From Aquificota bacterium (GTDB taxonomy: Bacteria; Aquificota; Aquificia; Aquificales; Hydrogenothermaceae), in contig JAADEU010000011.1 of NCBI GenBank assembly GCA_013153235.1, positions 1 through 18,587 on the forward strand: 18,587 bases of DNA. The letters run 5' to 3'. The position numbers and the translations under genes are program-made. Shown one piece after another: positions 1 through 6,270 of the stretch. The notes under the pieces are model-generated. The model saw only the letters and a list, made by a program, of their open reading frames with translations. It made no database searches and was not told the DNA's origin. Each line of letters starts with the position of its first letter. Within the stretch, counting starts at the first letter, position 1.

Positions 1-542
1 ATTTTCTTTGCCCTTTCCGTTTCCACCCCTACAACGATTCTGTCAGGGTTCATAAAGTCGTAGATGGCAGAGCCTTCCCTTAAGAACTCCGGGTTTGATG
101 CAACATCAAAGGGTATGGAAGGGTCTTTTATGTACCTCTTAACGGTCTTTTTGACCCACTGGTGGGTGTTCACAGGAACGGTGGATTTTTCTATGATTAG
201 CTTATAATCGGTCATATTCTGGGCTATCTGTCTGGAAGCCTCTTCAACCTGTGACAGGTCTGCCTTTCCGTCATCCCCCTGTGGTGTTCCCACACACAGG
301 AATATGGTATCTGCAAAATCAACGCCTTCTTTTATGTTATCTGTAAAATGTATCCTTCCTTCTTTTATGTTTTTCTGGAGCATCTCTGTAAGTCCCGGTT
401 CGTATATGGGAGATATGCCCCTGCACAGTTTCTCAAGTTTTGATGATACCTTTTCTACACAGATAACCTCGTTACCCAGGTCTGCAAAACAGGCTGCCGT
501 TACGAGCCCTACATAACCGGCTCCAATTACGGTAATTTTCAT
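1..542 (-). CDS. ugd: UDP-glucose 6-dehydrogenase, partial (C-terminus beyond window)
   Basis: Oxidises UDP-glucose to UDP-glucuronate with NAD+ in the cytoplasm, supplying surface polysaccharide synthesis. About 180 codons are visible against a usual length of about 430-445, so the substrate-binding half and the catalytic cysteine lie off the left edge. What is seen fits the family: an N-terminal Rossmann motif GAGYVGLV (residues 7-14), then YEPGL, CVGTPQGDDGKAD, EKSTVPV, and NPEFLREGSAI leading into NPDRIVVG. The ATG at 542 is set by an AGGAGGA at 553-547 on the minus strand. An ATG four bases upstream is out of frame. The glycosyltransferase gene ends 21 bases upstream on the same strand, so the two probably form a polysaccharide pair. 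GlcNAc/ManNAc-type nucleotide-sugar dehydrogenases are related, but the visible motifs fit the UDP-glucose enzyme best. Confidence 0.92.
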   Translation of the reverse strand, partial: MKITVIGAGYVGLVTAACFADLGNEVICVEKVSSKLEKLCRGISPIYEPGLTEMLQKNIKEGRIHFTDNIKEGVDFADTIFLCVGTPQGDDGKADLSQVEEASRQIAQNMTDYKLIIEKSTVPVNTHQWVKKTVKRYIKDPSIPFDVASNPEFLREGSAIYDFMNPDRIVVGVETERAKK

Positions 543-554
543 TCATTCCTCCTG

Positions 555-580
555 GAAAATTTTTCAAGTGAAAATTTTTC
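555..580. repeat. 11-base tandem direct repeat, period 15
   Basis: The unit GAAAATTTTTC occurs at 555-565 and again at 570-580, separated by AAGT. It spans the last codons and stop of the glycosyltransferase gene and ends just upstream of the ugd ribosome-binding site. Each unit is itself nearly palindromic. It may be a regulatory site or simply an AT-rich coincidence. Confidence 0.4.
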
Positions 581-1622
581 TTAATTTTTTTGCCTCTTCT
601 TCCCAGTCAATTGTATAATATCCTTTGTATTGACACTTTAATTTTTTATAAAAAAAATCTTTCAAAGCTTTTTTTATGGATTCCTTGTCAGGTTTAATAT
701 AAATACACCCCTCGCCACAAGCTTCTTTAAGTTCTGGTATGTCTGTAGTTATAACGCAACATCCACAGTTCCTTGCCTCCAAAACAGGCATACCAAAACC
801 TTCATAAATAGAGGGAAAAATAAATACCTCTGCCCATCTGTATAATTGTGCAAGCTTTATATCAGAAACGTACTGTAAATAAACAATTTCACTCTTGTTG
901 TTTTCAATAAGATAATGAACCTCTTTACTTTTCCATCCTGTATTACCTGCTATAACCAGCTTAATATCTTTGAATAATTCTTCTTTTTTCAAATCCAGAA
1001 AAGCTCGGATGAGAGAAGATATATTCTTCCTTGGTTCTATTGTTGAAACAGTCAGGATATATTTGAAGTTAAAAGGTCTTTCATTTTCTGATTTATACGG
1101 ATTAAATATTTGTGTATCAACACCAGGTCGAATAATAGCATCTGCTTTTTTGTTAAAATAACGTTGCAGTTTTTGATCGGTTCCAGCCGATATCGTTATG
1201 ATTTTATCGGCTTCTTTTATAGCTTTTTTAAAAAAGAGTTTATAGCTTAATTTTGTTTTTATGTGCATTGTTTCAGGTACTATGTACAAATTGAAGTCAT
1301 ATACGACGATGACCTTTTGTGTATTACTGTTTACAAATATTGGTGTTACAGGTACTCCAGACCAGATGTATTTTAGTGAAAGTTTATTTATATACCGCCA
1401 TGAAAAATAACGAAACCATGCATTCGGGGGTAGGCGTCTTAATATTCTATTTTTTTCATATACAACTTTTACATTTTTCACGTTAAATTTTAATTTTTTA
1501 TTTGAGATCAGAATAATCTCATACTCCTTATACTTTGACAGTGATTTAAGAAGCTGATACGTATATCTCCCAATCCCTGTTAAATTCTCCGTCCATAGCG
1601 GTAAAAATGCACCTATTTTCAT
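564..1622 (-). CDS. Glycosyltransferase, GT4/group 1 family
   Basis: Predicted GT-B-fold transferase moving a sugar from a nucleotide donor to a lipid- or polysaccharide-linked acceptor at the inner face of the membrane. It has 352 residues from the chosen start. The N-terminal acceptor domain has a GIGRY loop (16-20). The C-terminal donor domain shows STIEPRKN (193-200), LVIAGNTGW (222-230) and the E-x7-E signature in YEGFGMPVLE (E274 and E282), typical of mannosyl/glucosyl GT4 enzymes. A frame open 15 codons further upstream is rejected because it would place coding sequence over a good promoter, and MKIGAFLP resembles a normal GT4 N-terminus. No Shine-Dalgarno precedes the chosen ATG. Base composition is clearly more AT-rich than the flanking genes (sampled 60-base lines hold about 13-26 G+C, against 27 in a ugd line), suggesting transfer. 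The acceptor and sugar cannot be told. Confidence 0.88.
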   Translation of the reverse strand: MKIGAFLPLWTENLTGIGRYTYQLLKSLSKYKEYEIILISNKKLKFNVKNVKVVYEKNRILRRLPPNAWFRYFSWRYINKLSLKYIWSGVPVTPIFVNSNTQKVIVVYDFNLYIVPETMHIKTKLSYKLFFKKAIKEADKIITISAGTDQKLQRYFNKKADAIIRPGVDTQIFNPYKSENERPFNFKYILTVSTIEPRKNISSLIRAFLDLKKEELFKDIKLVIAGNTGWKSKEVHYLIENNKSEIVYLQYVSDIKLAQLYRWAEVFIFPSIYEGFGMPVLEARNCGCCVITTDIPELKEACGEGCIYIKPDKESIKKALKDFFYKKLKCQYKGYYTIDWEEEAKKLRKIFT

Positions 1623-1629
1623 GCTTATA

Positions 1630-1657
1630 ATTATATAGCAAATTTTGGTCTGGTCAA
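1630..1657 (-). promoter_or_regulatory. Sigma-70-type promoter of the glycosyltransferase gene
   Basis: On the minus strand, TTGACC (1657-1652) and TATAAT (1635-1630) are separated by 16 bases. The expected transcription start, about seven bases after the -10 box, falls at 1623-1622, which is the first base of the start codon or the base before it. The transcript would be leaderless or nearly so, matching the lack of a ribosome-binding site. Confidence 0.65.
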
Positions 1658-1701
1658 AAAGTGTCACATAATAATAAGCAATACCGATTTGCCTTCGTAG
1701 T

Positions 1702-1944
1702 TCAACTTTTGTAATCTGAATCTATCTCAAAAATTTTTTCCCTGGAGGTCTCCCCCTTTATAAGTTTTACTCTGGATTTTGCTATTTTAAAATGTTTTGC
1801 AAGTAGCTCAATCACCCTTCTGTTTGCCTTTCCCTTTTCAGGTACTACCGTTACCCTTACCTCGTAGTAATCGTCCTGTATTTTTTTTATTTCGTCCTTT
1901 TTTGCGTTGGGTTTTACCTTTACCTTTATTCTCACCGGATGCAC
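1702..1944 (-). CDS. UPF0235/DUF167 family protein (YggU-like)
   Basis: An 80-residue protein of the widespread UPF0235 family, whose biochemical role is not established. Seen in the sequence: the basic N-terminal strand RIKVKVKPNAKKDEI, then KGKANRRVIELLAKHF and the C-terminal VKLIKGETSREK, all hallmark segments, and the family's usual short length. The ATG at 1944 follows AAAGGGG with normal spacing. It is divergent from the small membrane protein gene with only 25 bases between the start codons. A TATAAT on the minus strand at 1981-1976, inside the start of the divergent gene, could be its -10 box, though I see no convincing -35. It is followed on the same strand by the glycosyltransferase after 79 bases holding that gene's promoter. 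Confidence 0.9.
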   Translation of the reverse strand: MHPVRIKVKVKPNAKKDEIKKIQDDYYEVRVTVVPEKGKANRRVIELLAKHFKIAKSRVKLIKGETSREKIFEIDSDYKS

Positions 1945-1957
1945 CCCTTTAAAATGG

Positions 1958-1963
1958 TAAAAT
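1958..1963 (+). promoter_or_regulatory. Candidate -10 box giving a leaderless transcript
   Basis: TAAAAT lies six bases before the ATG at 1970, so the expected start of transcription is the A of the start codon. No Shine-Dalgarno is present, and no good -35 is seen 16-18 bases upstream (that region overlaps the divergent gene's first codons). The call rests on the -10 box, the missing ribosome-binding site and the 25-base intergenic gap. Confidence 0.35.
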
Positions 1964-1969
1964 CTTACT

Positions 1970-2233
1970 ATGGATATTATAAAGAAAATCGTTGTTCTGC
2001 TTGCCGGTGCAGTTGTTTATATTTTTGTTTTTGTGGTCGCAGGTGAGATAGTTCCCCAGGAAGTTTTACAGAAAATGTACCTTCCTGTAATTGTGCTCAC
2101 AGCAGCTGCAGGATTTATCCTCAGCAGTATTGTAAACAGATTTTTGTTTGGACTGTGTCCTGTGAAATCATTTATATTTTCTGTTATTAGTTTTCTCCTT
2201 CTTATAAGTGCAGCTCTAATAACGGTGAGGTAG
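1970..2233 (+). CDS. Small hydrophobic membrane protein, unknown function
   Basis: An 87-residue protein I do not recognise. Hydropathy read by eye gives three likely transmembrane segments at about residues 6-26, 37-57 and 65-86, with a short polar stretch (EIVPQEVLQK) between the first two and a single Cys in FGLCPVKS between the second and third. It has no enzymatic motif. The gene is first in a plus-strand run with aroK (four bases downstream) and acpS, so it is probably co-transcribed with them, but this says little about its job. No ribosome-binding site precedes the ATG. Confidence 0.7.
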   Translation: MDIIKKIVVLLAGAVVYIFVFVVAGEIVPQEVLQKMYLPVIVLTAAAGFILSSIVNRFLFGLCPVKSFIFSVISFLLLISAALITVR

Positions 2234-2237
2234 CTGG

Positions 2238-2741
2238 ATGAAAAATATATATCTGGTTGGATTTATGGGTAGCGGAAAATCCACCGCAGGGAAACTGGTG
2301 GCACAGAGGCTCGGGATGGAGTTTGTTGATATAGACAGTGTTATAGAAGAAAGGGAAGGAATGGAAATAAGCAGAATATTTGCCGAAAAGGGGGAGAGGT
2401 ATTTCAGAGATAGGGAAAGGGAGATTATAAGGGAGGTGGGAGAAAAAACAGGCCTTGTGGTTTCAACAGGTGGGGGTCTTGGTGCAGACAGGTCAAATAT
2501 GGAGTTTATGAAAAAGACGGGTGTTGTATTCTGGCTGGATGTACCACTGGAAGAGATACTCAAAAGGACTGAAGGCGATGATACAAGACCACTGCTGAAA
2601 CAGCCTCTGGAGGACCTGAAAAAGCTGTACGAAGAAAGAAAAAAAATCTACAGTCTTGCCCACAGGCGTATTACGGCATGGGAAAAAACACCTGAGGAGA
2701 TAGCAGGGGAGATAGTTGATGGATATTTACACAGGGATTGA
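2238..2741 (+). CDS. aroK: Shikimate kinase
   Basis: Phosphorylates shikimate to shikimate 3-phosphate with ATP, the fifth step of chorismate synthesis, in the cytoplasm. At 167 residues it has the usual AroK/AroL length. Visible features: P-loop GFMGSGKS (8-15), substrate-binding DID (31-33), Arg57 in the FRDRE segment, the GGG (78-80) shikimate-binding turn, and lid-region Arg117 in DDTRPLL. The ATG at 2238 lies four bases after the preceding stop, and its likely ribosome-binding site is in the previous gene's last codons (GGTGAGG). Its 3' end overlaps the start of acpS by 23 bases. Chorismate feeds tryptophan synthesis, whose trpD gene is elsewhere in the window in a different operon. Confidence 0.95.
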   Translation: MKNIYLVGFMGSGKSTAGKLVAQRLGMEFVDIDSVIEEREGMEISRIFAEKGERYFRDREREIIREVGEKTGLVVSTGGGLGADRSNMEFMKKTGVVFWLDVPLEEILKRTEGDDTRPLLKQPLEDLKKLYEERKKIYSLAHRRITAWEKTPEEIAGEIVDGYLHRD

Positions 2742-3099
2742 TGTTGTAGAAAACAAAAGAATCAAAAAGGCCATAGATAAATTCGGAGACAGATTCCTCG
2801 GTAGAATTTTTCAAAAAAATGAGGTAGAATATTGCAGTAGCCTTGCAGGTAAGATACCCTGTCTGGCTGCAAGATTCGCCGTAAAAGAGGCCTTCGTAAA
2901 GGCCTTCTACCAGGCCACAGGGATAATCCTCCCGTACCGAGCAGTAGAAGTAAGAGGAAAAAGGGGCAAACCTGCAGAAATTTTTCTGCACCCCCCTAAT
3001 GACAGGGCCAGAGAGGCTCTGAGCCGCATCAGATATACATTCTCCCTTTCCCACGAAAAAAGTTATTCTGTAGCCATTGTGGTTATTTATACCGTATAG
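2719..3099 (+). CDS. acpS: Holo-[acyl-carrier-protein] synthase
   Basis: Transfers 4'-phosphopantetheine from coenzyme A to a serine of acyl carrier protein, activating it for fatty-acid synthesis. From the ATG at 2719 it has 126 residues, normal for AcpS. It shows the GIDVVENKR motif near the N-terminus with Mg-binding Asp8, the central AARFAVKEAFVKA motif with Glu57, and the C-terminal FSLSHEKSYSVAIVV strand pair. The open frame also allows a TTG at 2716, but AGGGGAGA at 2705-2712 sits six bases from the ATG and only three from the TTG, so ATG is preferred. The start lies 23 bases inside the end of aroK in another frame, suggesting coupled translation. Confidence 0.94.
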   Translation: MDIYTGIDVVENKRIKKAIDKFGDRFLGRIFQKNEVEYCSSLAGKIPCLAARFAVKEAFVKAFYQATGIILPYRAVEVRGKRGKPAEIFLHPPNDRAREALSRIRYTFSLSHEKSYSVAIVVIYTV

Positions 3100-3119
3100 T
3101 GCAACCTTTTTTCTGCACT
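3098..3119 (+). other. Hairpin after acpS
   Basis: AGTGCA (3098-3103) can pair with TGCACT (3114-3119) around a 10-base loop rich in T, beginning in the acpS stop codon. No run of T follows the stem on either strand, so it is a poor intrinsic terminator. It might stabilise a 3' end or have no function. Confidence 0.3.
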
Positions 3120-3169
3120 GAAAATATTAATAATCCTCTCAACCCCTTTATTTAAGGCTTTCCCTGTTT

Positions 3170-3185
3170 TGGCATATTTATTGCT
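3170..3185 (+). promoter_or_regulatory. Sigma-54 (RpoN) -24/-12 promoter of the flhF operon
   Basis: TGGCAT followed by five bases and TTGCT places GG (3171-3172) and GC (3183-3184) exactly 12 bases apart, the sigma-54 spacing. The predicted transcript start is about 3196, leaving a leader of about 16 bases that holds the GGGGG ribosome-binding site (3202-3206). The rest of the 112-base gap shows only the acpS hairpin. I see no clear enhancer-binding site, which could lie upstream in acpS. Confidence 0.72.
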
Positions 3186-3211
3186 AATAATTCTTGTGAA
3201 AGGGGGTATTT

Positions 3212-4174
3212 ATGATGAAGATGAAAAAATACATTGTAAGTAACCTTCAGGAAGGGTGGATGCTGATAAGGGAAGAGATGGGGGAAAACGCAATAATTCT
3301 GTCTGTGAAGGAATCAGGCGGACAGTTTGAGATTCTTGCTGCATCCCCTGAAAAGAAAACAGTAAAAAAAGAAAATAAACTCTTTGAAATATTCAAAAAC
3401 AGATTTTCCAGGGAAGAAGATATAATCAGGCTTGAGAGCCTGATTAACTTCCTTATAAAACTGAAAGAAAGCAACCTTAACGAAAAGCTCCAGAAGGAGC
3501 TTCAGGACGAAATTATCAAAAACTACCTGCCTATTGTTGAGAGACTCAACAGGGTTGATATACTCACGAAAATAGAGACCAATCCTCTGACAGGTAAGTT
3601 TATCAATGTCCTTGGAAATATCTCATCTGGAAAAAGTACCACAATAGCAAAACTGGCGGCGATACTGAAGTTTAACAGGGATAAGAAGATAGCCGTTGCC
3701 TCATTTGATTTTTACAAAATAGGTGGTTCGGAAAGTCTGAATAAATTCGCCGAGATTATGCAGATTCCCTTCTTCATGATAAAGGATGAAAAAGACCTGA
3801 TTATGTATAAAGATGCCTTTGATGAGTTTGAACATATCCTGTTTGATACACCTGGAAATATAAAAGACCTTTCAGAGGTGGAAAGGCTCCTATCGTTTAT
3901 CACATCAGGGCCGAACGCAGAGAACATACTGACCGTACCACTTACAAAGAAAGAATCCCTCATTGACAGGGATATCAGGTACTTCAGTAAGTTTAATATC
4001 CACCATCTGATACTTACAAAAATGGACGAACTTGAAAATAAACTCCCTATATACTTTGTGCTTTCAAATTACGACTACAGAATCAGTTATATAACAAATG
4101 GGCTGAATGTACCGAACGATATTGTCGAGTCATATCAGGTACTAAATGGAATGTTTGAGGTGGGGAATAAATGA
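3212..4174 (+). CDS. flhF: Flagellar biosynthesis GTPase FlhF
   Basis: SRP-type GTPase that marks where, and helps how many, flagella are built; it acts at the membrane with FlhG. At 320 residues it is shorter than many family members (about 360-450) because the N-terminal and linker part is brief. The start resembles FlhF proteins: KKYIVSNLQEGWMLIREEMG with AIILSVKESGG soon after. The G domain has P-loop GNISSGKST (135-143), DFYKIGGSESL (166-175 region) where many FlhFs have DTYRIGA, DTPGN (222-226) where SRP GTPases usually have DTAGR, TKMDE (269-273) and the closing NGLNVPNDI (296-304). It overlaps flhG by ATGA, suggesting coupled translation. The altered G3 residues are unusual, but the order of motifs and the neighbours make the call firm. 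Confidence 0.9.
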   Translation: MMKMKKYIVSNLQEGWMLIREEMGENAIILSVKESGGQFEILAASPEKKTVKKENKLFEIFKNRFSREEDIIRLESLINFLIKLKESNLNEKLQKELQDEIIKNYLPIVERLNRVDILTKIETNPLTGKFINVLGNISSGKSTTIAKLAAILKFNRDKKIAVASFDFYKIGGSESLNKFAEIMQIPFFMIKDEKDLIMYKDAFDEFEHILFDTPGNIKDLSEVERLLSFITSGPNAENILTVPLTKKESLIDRDIRYFSKFNIHHLILTKMDELENKLPIYFVLSNYDYRISYITNGLNVPNDIVESYQVLNGMFEVGNK

Positions 4175-5034
4175 AAGACCAGGCAGAAAAGCTCAGGGAT
4201 ATGGTTAAGGCCATGAGACCTTTTAAGTTTCAGGTGATTTCTGTTACCTCAGGAAAGGGGGGTGTTGGTAAAACGAGTTTTACCGTGAACCTTGCCTACC
4301 AGCTCCAGAAAATGGGTAAGACCGTTCTTATTCTGGATGCTGACCTTGCCCTTGCAAATGTTGACATCATCCTCGGTGAGAGACCGAAGTATAACCTTCT
4401 CCACCTGCTAACAGGGGAGAAGAACATAAATGAGATTATCTGGGAATCAAAGTACGGCCTGAAATTCATACCTGCAGCATCAGGTTTTGAAGAGCTGGCA
4501 AACCTTTCAAAGGAAAAACAGCTCCAGATAATAAATGCCCTACAGGAGATTTACTACAAGTTTGATATTATGCTGATTGACACCTCTGCAGGAATCTCGG
4601 CAAATGTAATAAACTTCTGTCTTTCCTCAGACAAAACAATTGTTATCACCACATCGGACCCTACGGCACTTGCCGACTCTTACGCCATAGCAAGGATACT
4701 CCTGTCCAACAAAGATGAGGCCTCAGAGATAGGCCTTGTGGTGAATATGGTTGAGGACGAGCAGGAAGCAGAAAAGCTGTACAGGGGGATGAACAACATA
4801 CTGAGGGAGTTCACAGGTCAGACCATAAAATACTACGGGGCTGTAAGAAAGGATAAAAAACTCTCTGAATCAATAAAAGACAGATATATCCTCTCTGCAG
4901 TTTATCCAAAGTCGGATTACAGCAGGGATGTGGAACATATTGCCCGTTATCTGGTGGAAGGTAAAAGACCTGAAAGAAAAGAAAATTTCTGGAATAAATT
5001 CCTGAAAAATTTAAAAAATCTAAAGGTAGAGTAA
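4171..5034 (+). CDS. flhG: Flagellar number regulator FlhG (FleN/YlxH), MinD-family ATPase
   Basis: ATPase that restrains flagellar number and stimulates the FlhF GTPase. It has 287 residues. The N-terminus carries DQAEKLR (3-9), the short activator motif known in FlhG proteins. The deviant Walker A SGKGGVGKT (27-35), DADLALANVDIILG (56-69) and LIDTSAGIS follow, as in MinD/FlhG. The last 15 residues (from FWNKFLKNL) form a likely amphipathic membrane-binding helix. MinD from the minC operon is separate, lacks the DQA motif and lies beside minC and minE, so the two are easily told apart. Its ATG overlaps the flhF stop by four bases; fliA follows after 12 bases. Confidence 0.93.
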   Translation: MKDQAEKLRDMVKAMRPFKFQVISVTSGKGGVGKTSFTVNLAYQLQKMGKTVLILDADLALANVDIILGERPKYNLLHLLTGEKNINEIIWESKYGLKFIPAASGFEELANLSKEKQLQIINALQEIYYKFDIMLIDTSAGISANVINFCLSSDKTIVITTSDPTALADSYAIARILLSNKDEASEIGLVVNMVEDEQEAEKLYRGMNNILREFTGQTIKYYGAVRKDKKLSESIKDRYILSAVYPKSDYSRDVEHIARYLVEGKRPERKENFWNKFLKNLKNLKVE

Positions 5035-5046
5035 GGAGGAGACGGC

Positions 5047-5772
5047 ATGTATATGAGCAATGAGGAGAGAAACAGAATTATAATGGAATTCCTTCCAAAA
5101 ATTCACTACATCGTCCAGTCTCTGAAGCAGGAGAATTTACCTCCAACCGTAACGGAGGAGGACCTTATTAATACCGGGGTACTTGGGCTTATCGACGCAA
5201 TTAACAAGTATGACCCGGAAAAAGGTGTTAAACTTTCAACATATGCAGAAATCAGGATAAGGGGTCATATCATCGACAGCCTGAGGAAGCTTGACTGGGT
5301 GCCAAGAAACATAAGACAGAAGGCAAGGCATATAGAGACGGCAATACTCGAGGTTGAACAGAAACTTGGAAGGGAAGCGACTCCAGAGGAGATTGCAGAA
5401 TATCTTGGTATGGATGTGGAGGAGTATATGAAGTACGCAGAAAAAATATCAAACAGCGGTCTTATATCCATTGATACAAAGGTTGGTGTTGATGACGACA
5501 GCAACACAAGCCTCTGGCAGATACTCTCTGTAAATGACGACACCCCTGATAAGTACGTGGAAGAGGAAGAGTTGAAAGAAATCATTTCTGATATAATATC
5601 TAAACTCAAAGAAAGGGAAAGGCTGGTTATCACACTGTACTACTACGAAGAGCTTTCAATGAAGGAGATAGGAGAGATACTTGGTCTTACAGAGTCGAGG
5701 ATTTCCCAGATACACACAAAAACAATGATGAAAATAAAGAACATGATAAGCAAATACCTTACAAAGGATTAA
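5047..5772 (+). CDS. fliA: RNA polymerase sigma-28 factor FliA
   Basis: Directs RNA polymerase to late flagellar and chemotaxis promoters. It has 241 residues, normal for FliA. Region 2 is visible from LPPTVTEEDLINTGVLGLIDA through STYAEIRIRGHIIDSLRKLDWVPR (about residues 25-90). Region 3 follows (EQKLGREATPEEIAEYLGM), then region 4 with LKERERLVITLYYYEELSMK and helix-turn-helix EIGEILGLTESRISQIHTK near the C-terminus. A strong GTAAGGAGGAG precedes the ATG; a second in-frame ATG two codons later is possible. No sigma-28 promoter was found in the window, so its targets lie elsewhere. Being behind a sigma-54 promoter fits the class order known in polar-flagellated bacteria. Confidence 0.96.
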   Translation: MYMSNEERNRIIMEFLPKIHYIVQSLKQENLPPTVTEEDLINTGVLGLIDAINKYDPEKGVKLSTYAEIRIRGHIIDSLRKLDWVPRNIRQKARHIETAILEVEQKLGREATPEEIAEYLGMDVEEYMKYAEKISNSGLISIDTKVGVDDDSNTSLWQILSVNDDTPDKYVEEEELKEIISDIISKLKERERLVITLYYYEELSMKEIGEILGLTESRISQIHTKTMMKIKNMISKYLTKD

Positions 5773-6261
5773 ATGGAGAGAGAAAGCGTTTATGTACATT
5801 ACTTAATAGGTGACCTTGAAAGTTATGTCGTTGATAACAGGGAGAAGGTTGAGAAGCTGATAAACAAAAAGGATATAACCGTAGAGGACAGTATATATAT
5901 CTTTGACAGGTTCTCAAACAGCCTGAAAAAAACAACGGCACTGATAAAACTCTCAGGGGAGATAGAAGACAGGGATACCCTGAGGACGATATCAATCCTT
6001 TCCTCTGAAACCATAGCGTGGGTTATGTTTACCCTTCCTTCGGTAGAGGCCACAATGCCACTTTTTATGGAAAATCTTATTTTTGACAACAGGCATGTTA
6101 TTGATGCCCTCGGGGAACTTCTGCTTGAGCTTGATGAATTTATTGAAAATCCAGAGAGACTTTCAGTGTTGAATGAAGAGCTCTACAGTATGCTGAACGA
6201 GGTATCTATGTTTTTCGGCCACCTCTCCACCATGATGAAAAAGGGAGCGAAGGAGAATTAA
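5773..6261 (+). CDS. Unknown helical protein encoded directly after fliA
   Basis: A 162-residue protein I do not recognise. The ATG follows the fliA stop with no gap, and an AAGGA five bases upstream lies inside the last fliA codons, so translation is probably coupled. The sequence is acidic and amphipathic, looks almost wholly helical, and has no signal peptide or membrane segment. It contains no Cys or Gln. The middle segment SSETIAWVMFTLPSVEATMPLFMENL is the most hydrophobic part. In Pseudomonas-type clusters cheY and cheZ follow fliA, but the CheZ catalytic glutamine cannot be present here. A flagellar or chemotaxis role is inferred from position only. The 3' end overlaps the convergent fabL gene by four bases and contains one arm of that operon's terminator. 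Confidence 0.8.
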   Translation: MERESVYVHYLIGDLESYVVDNREKVEKLINKKDITVEDSIYIFDRFSNSLKKTTALIKLSGEIEDRDTLRTISILSSETIAWVMFTLPSVEATMPLFMENLIFDNRHVIDALGELLLELDEFIENPERLSVLNEELYSMLNEVSMFFGHLSTMMKKGAKEN

Positions 6262-6270
6262 CGCCCCCTT
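6236..6270 (-). terminator. Intrinsic terminator of the minC-fabL operon
   Basis: On the minus strand, AAGGGGGCG (6270-6262) pairs with CGCTCCCTT (6249-6241) as nine pairs including one G-U wobble, around a 12-base loop that contains the fabL stop codon. The second arm runs into T residues to 6238. On the plus strand the wobble becomes an A-C mismatch and no T run follows, so the element is directional. Confidence 0.6.

Noticed and set aside
1623..1667. N-terminal extension of the glycosyltransferase (15 codons)
   Set aside because: It overlies a good -35/-10 pair, lacks a ribosome-binding site and does not resemble a GT4 N-terminus.
2716..2718. TTG as acpS start
   Set aside because: The Shine-Dalgarno is only three bases away, and the adjacent ATG is better spaced.
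3098..3119. Intrinsic terminator after acpS
   Set aside because: The stem is six pairs with a 10-base loop and no T run follows on either strand; kept only as a hairpin.
5773..6261. CheZ phosphatase after fliA
   Set aside because: The position fits, but the protein has no glutamine at all, so the CheZ catalytic glutamine and its surrounding motif are absent.
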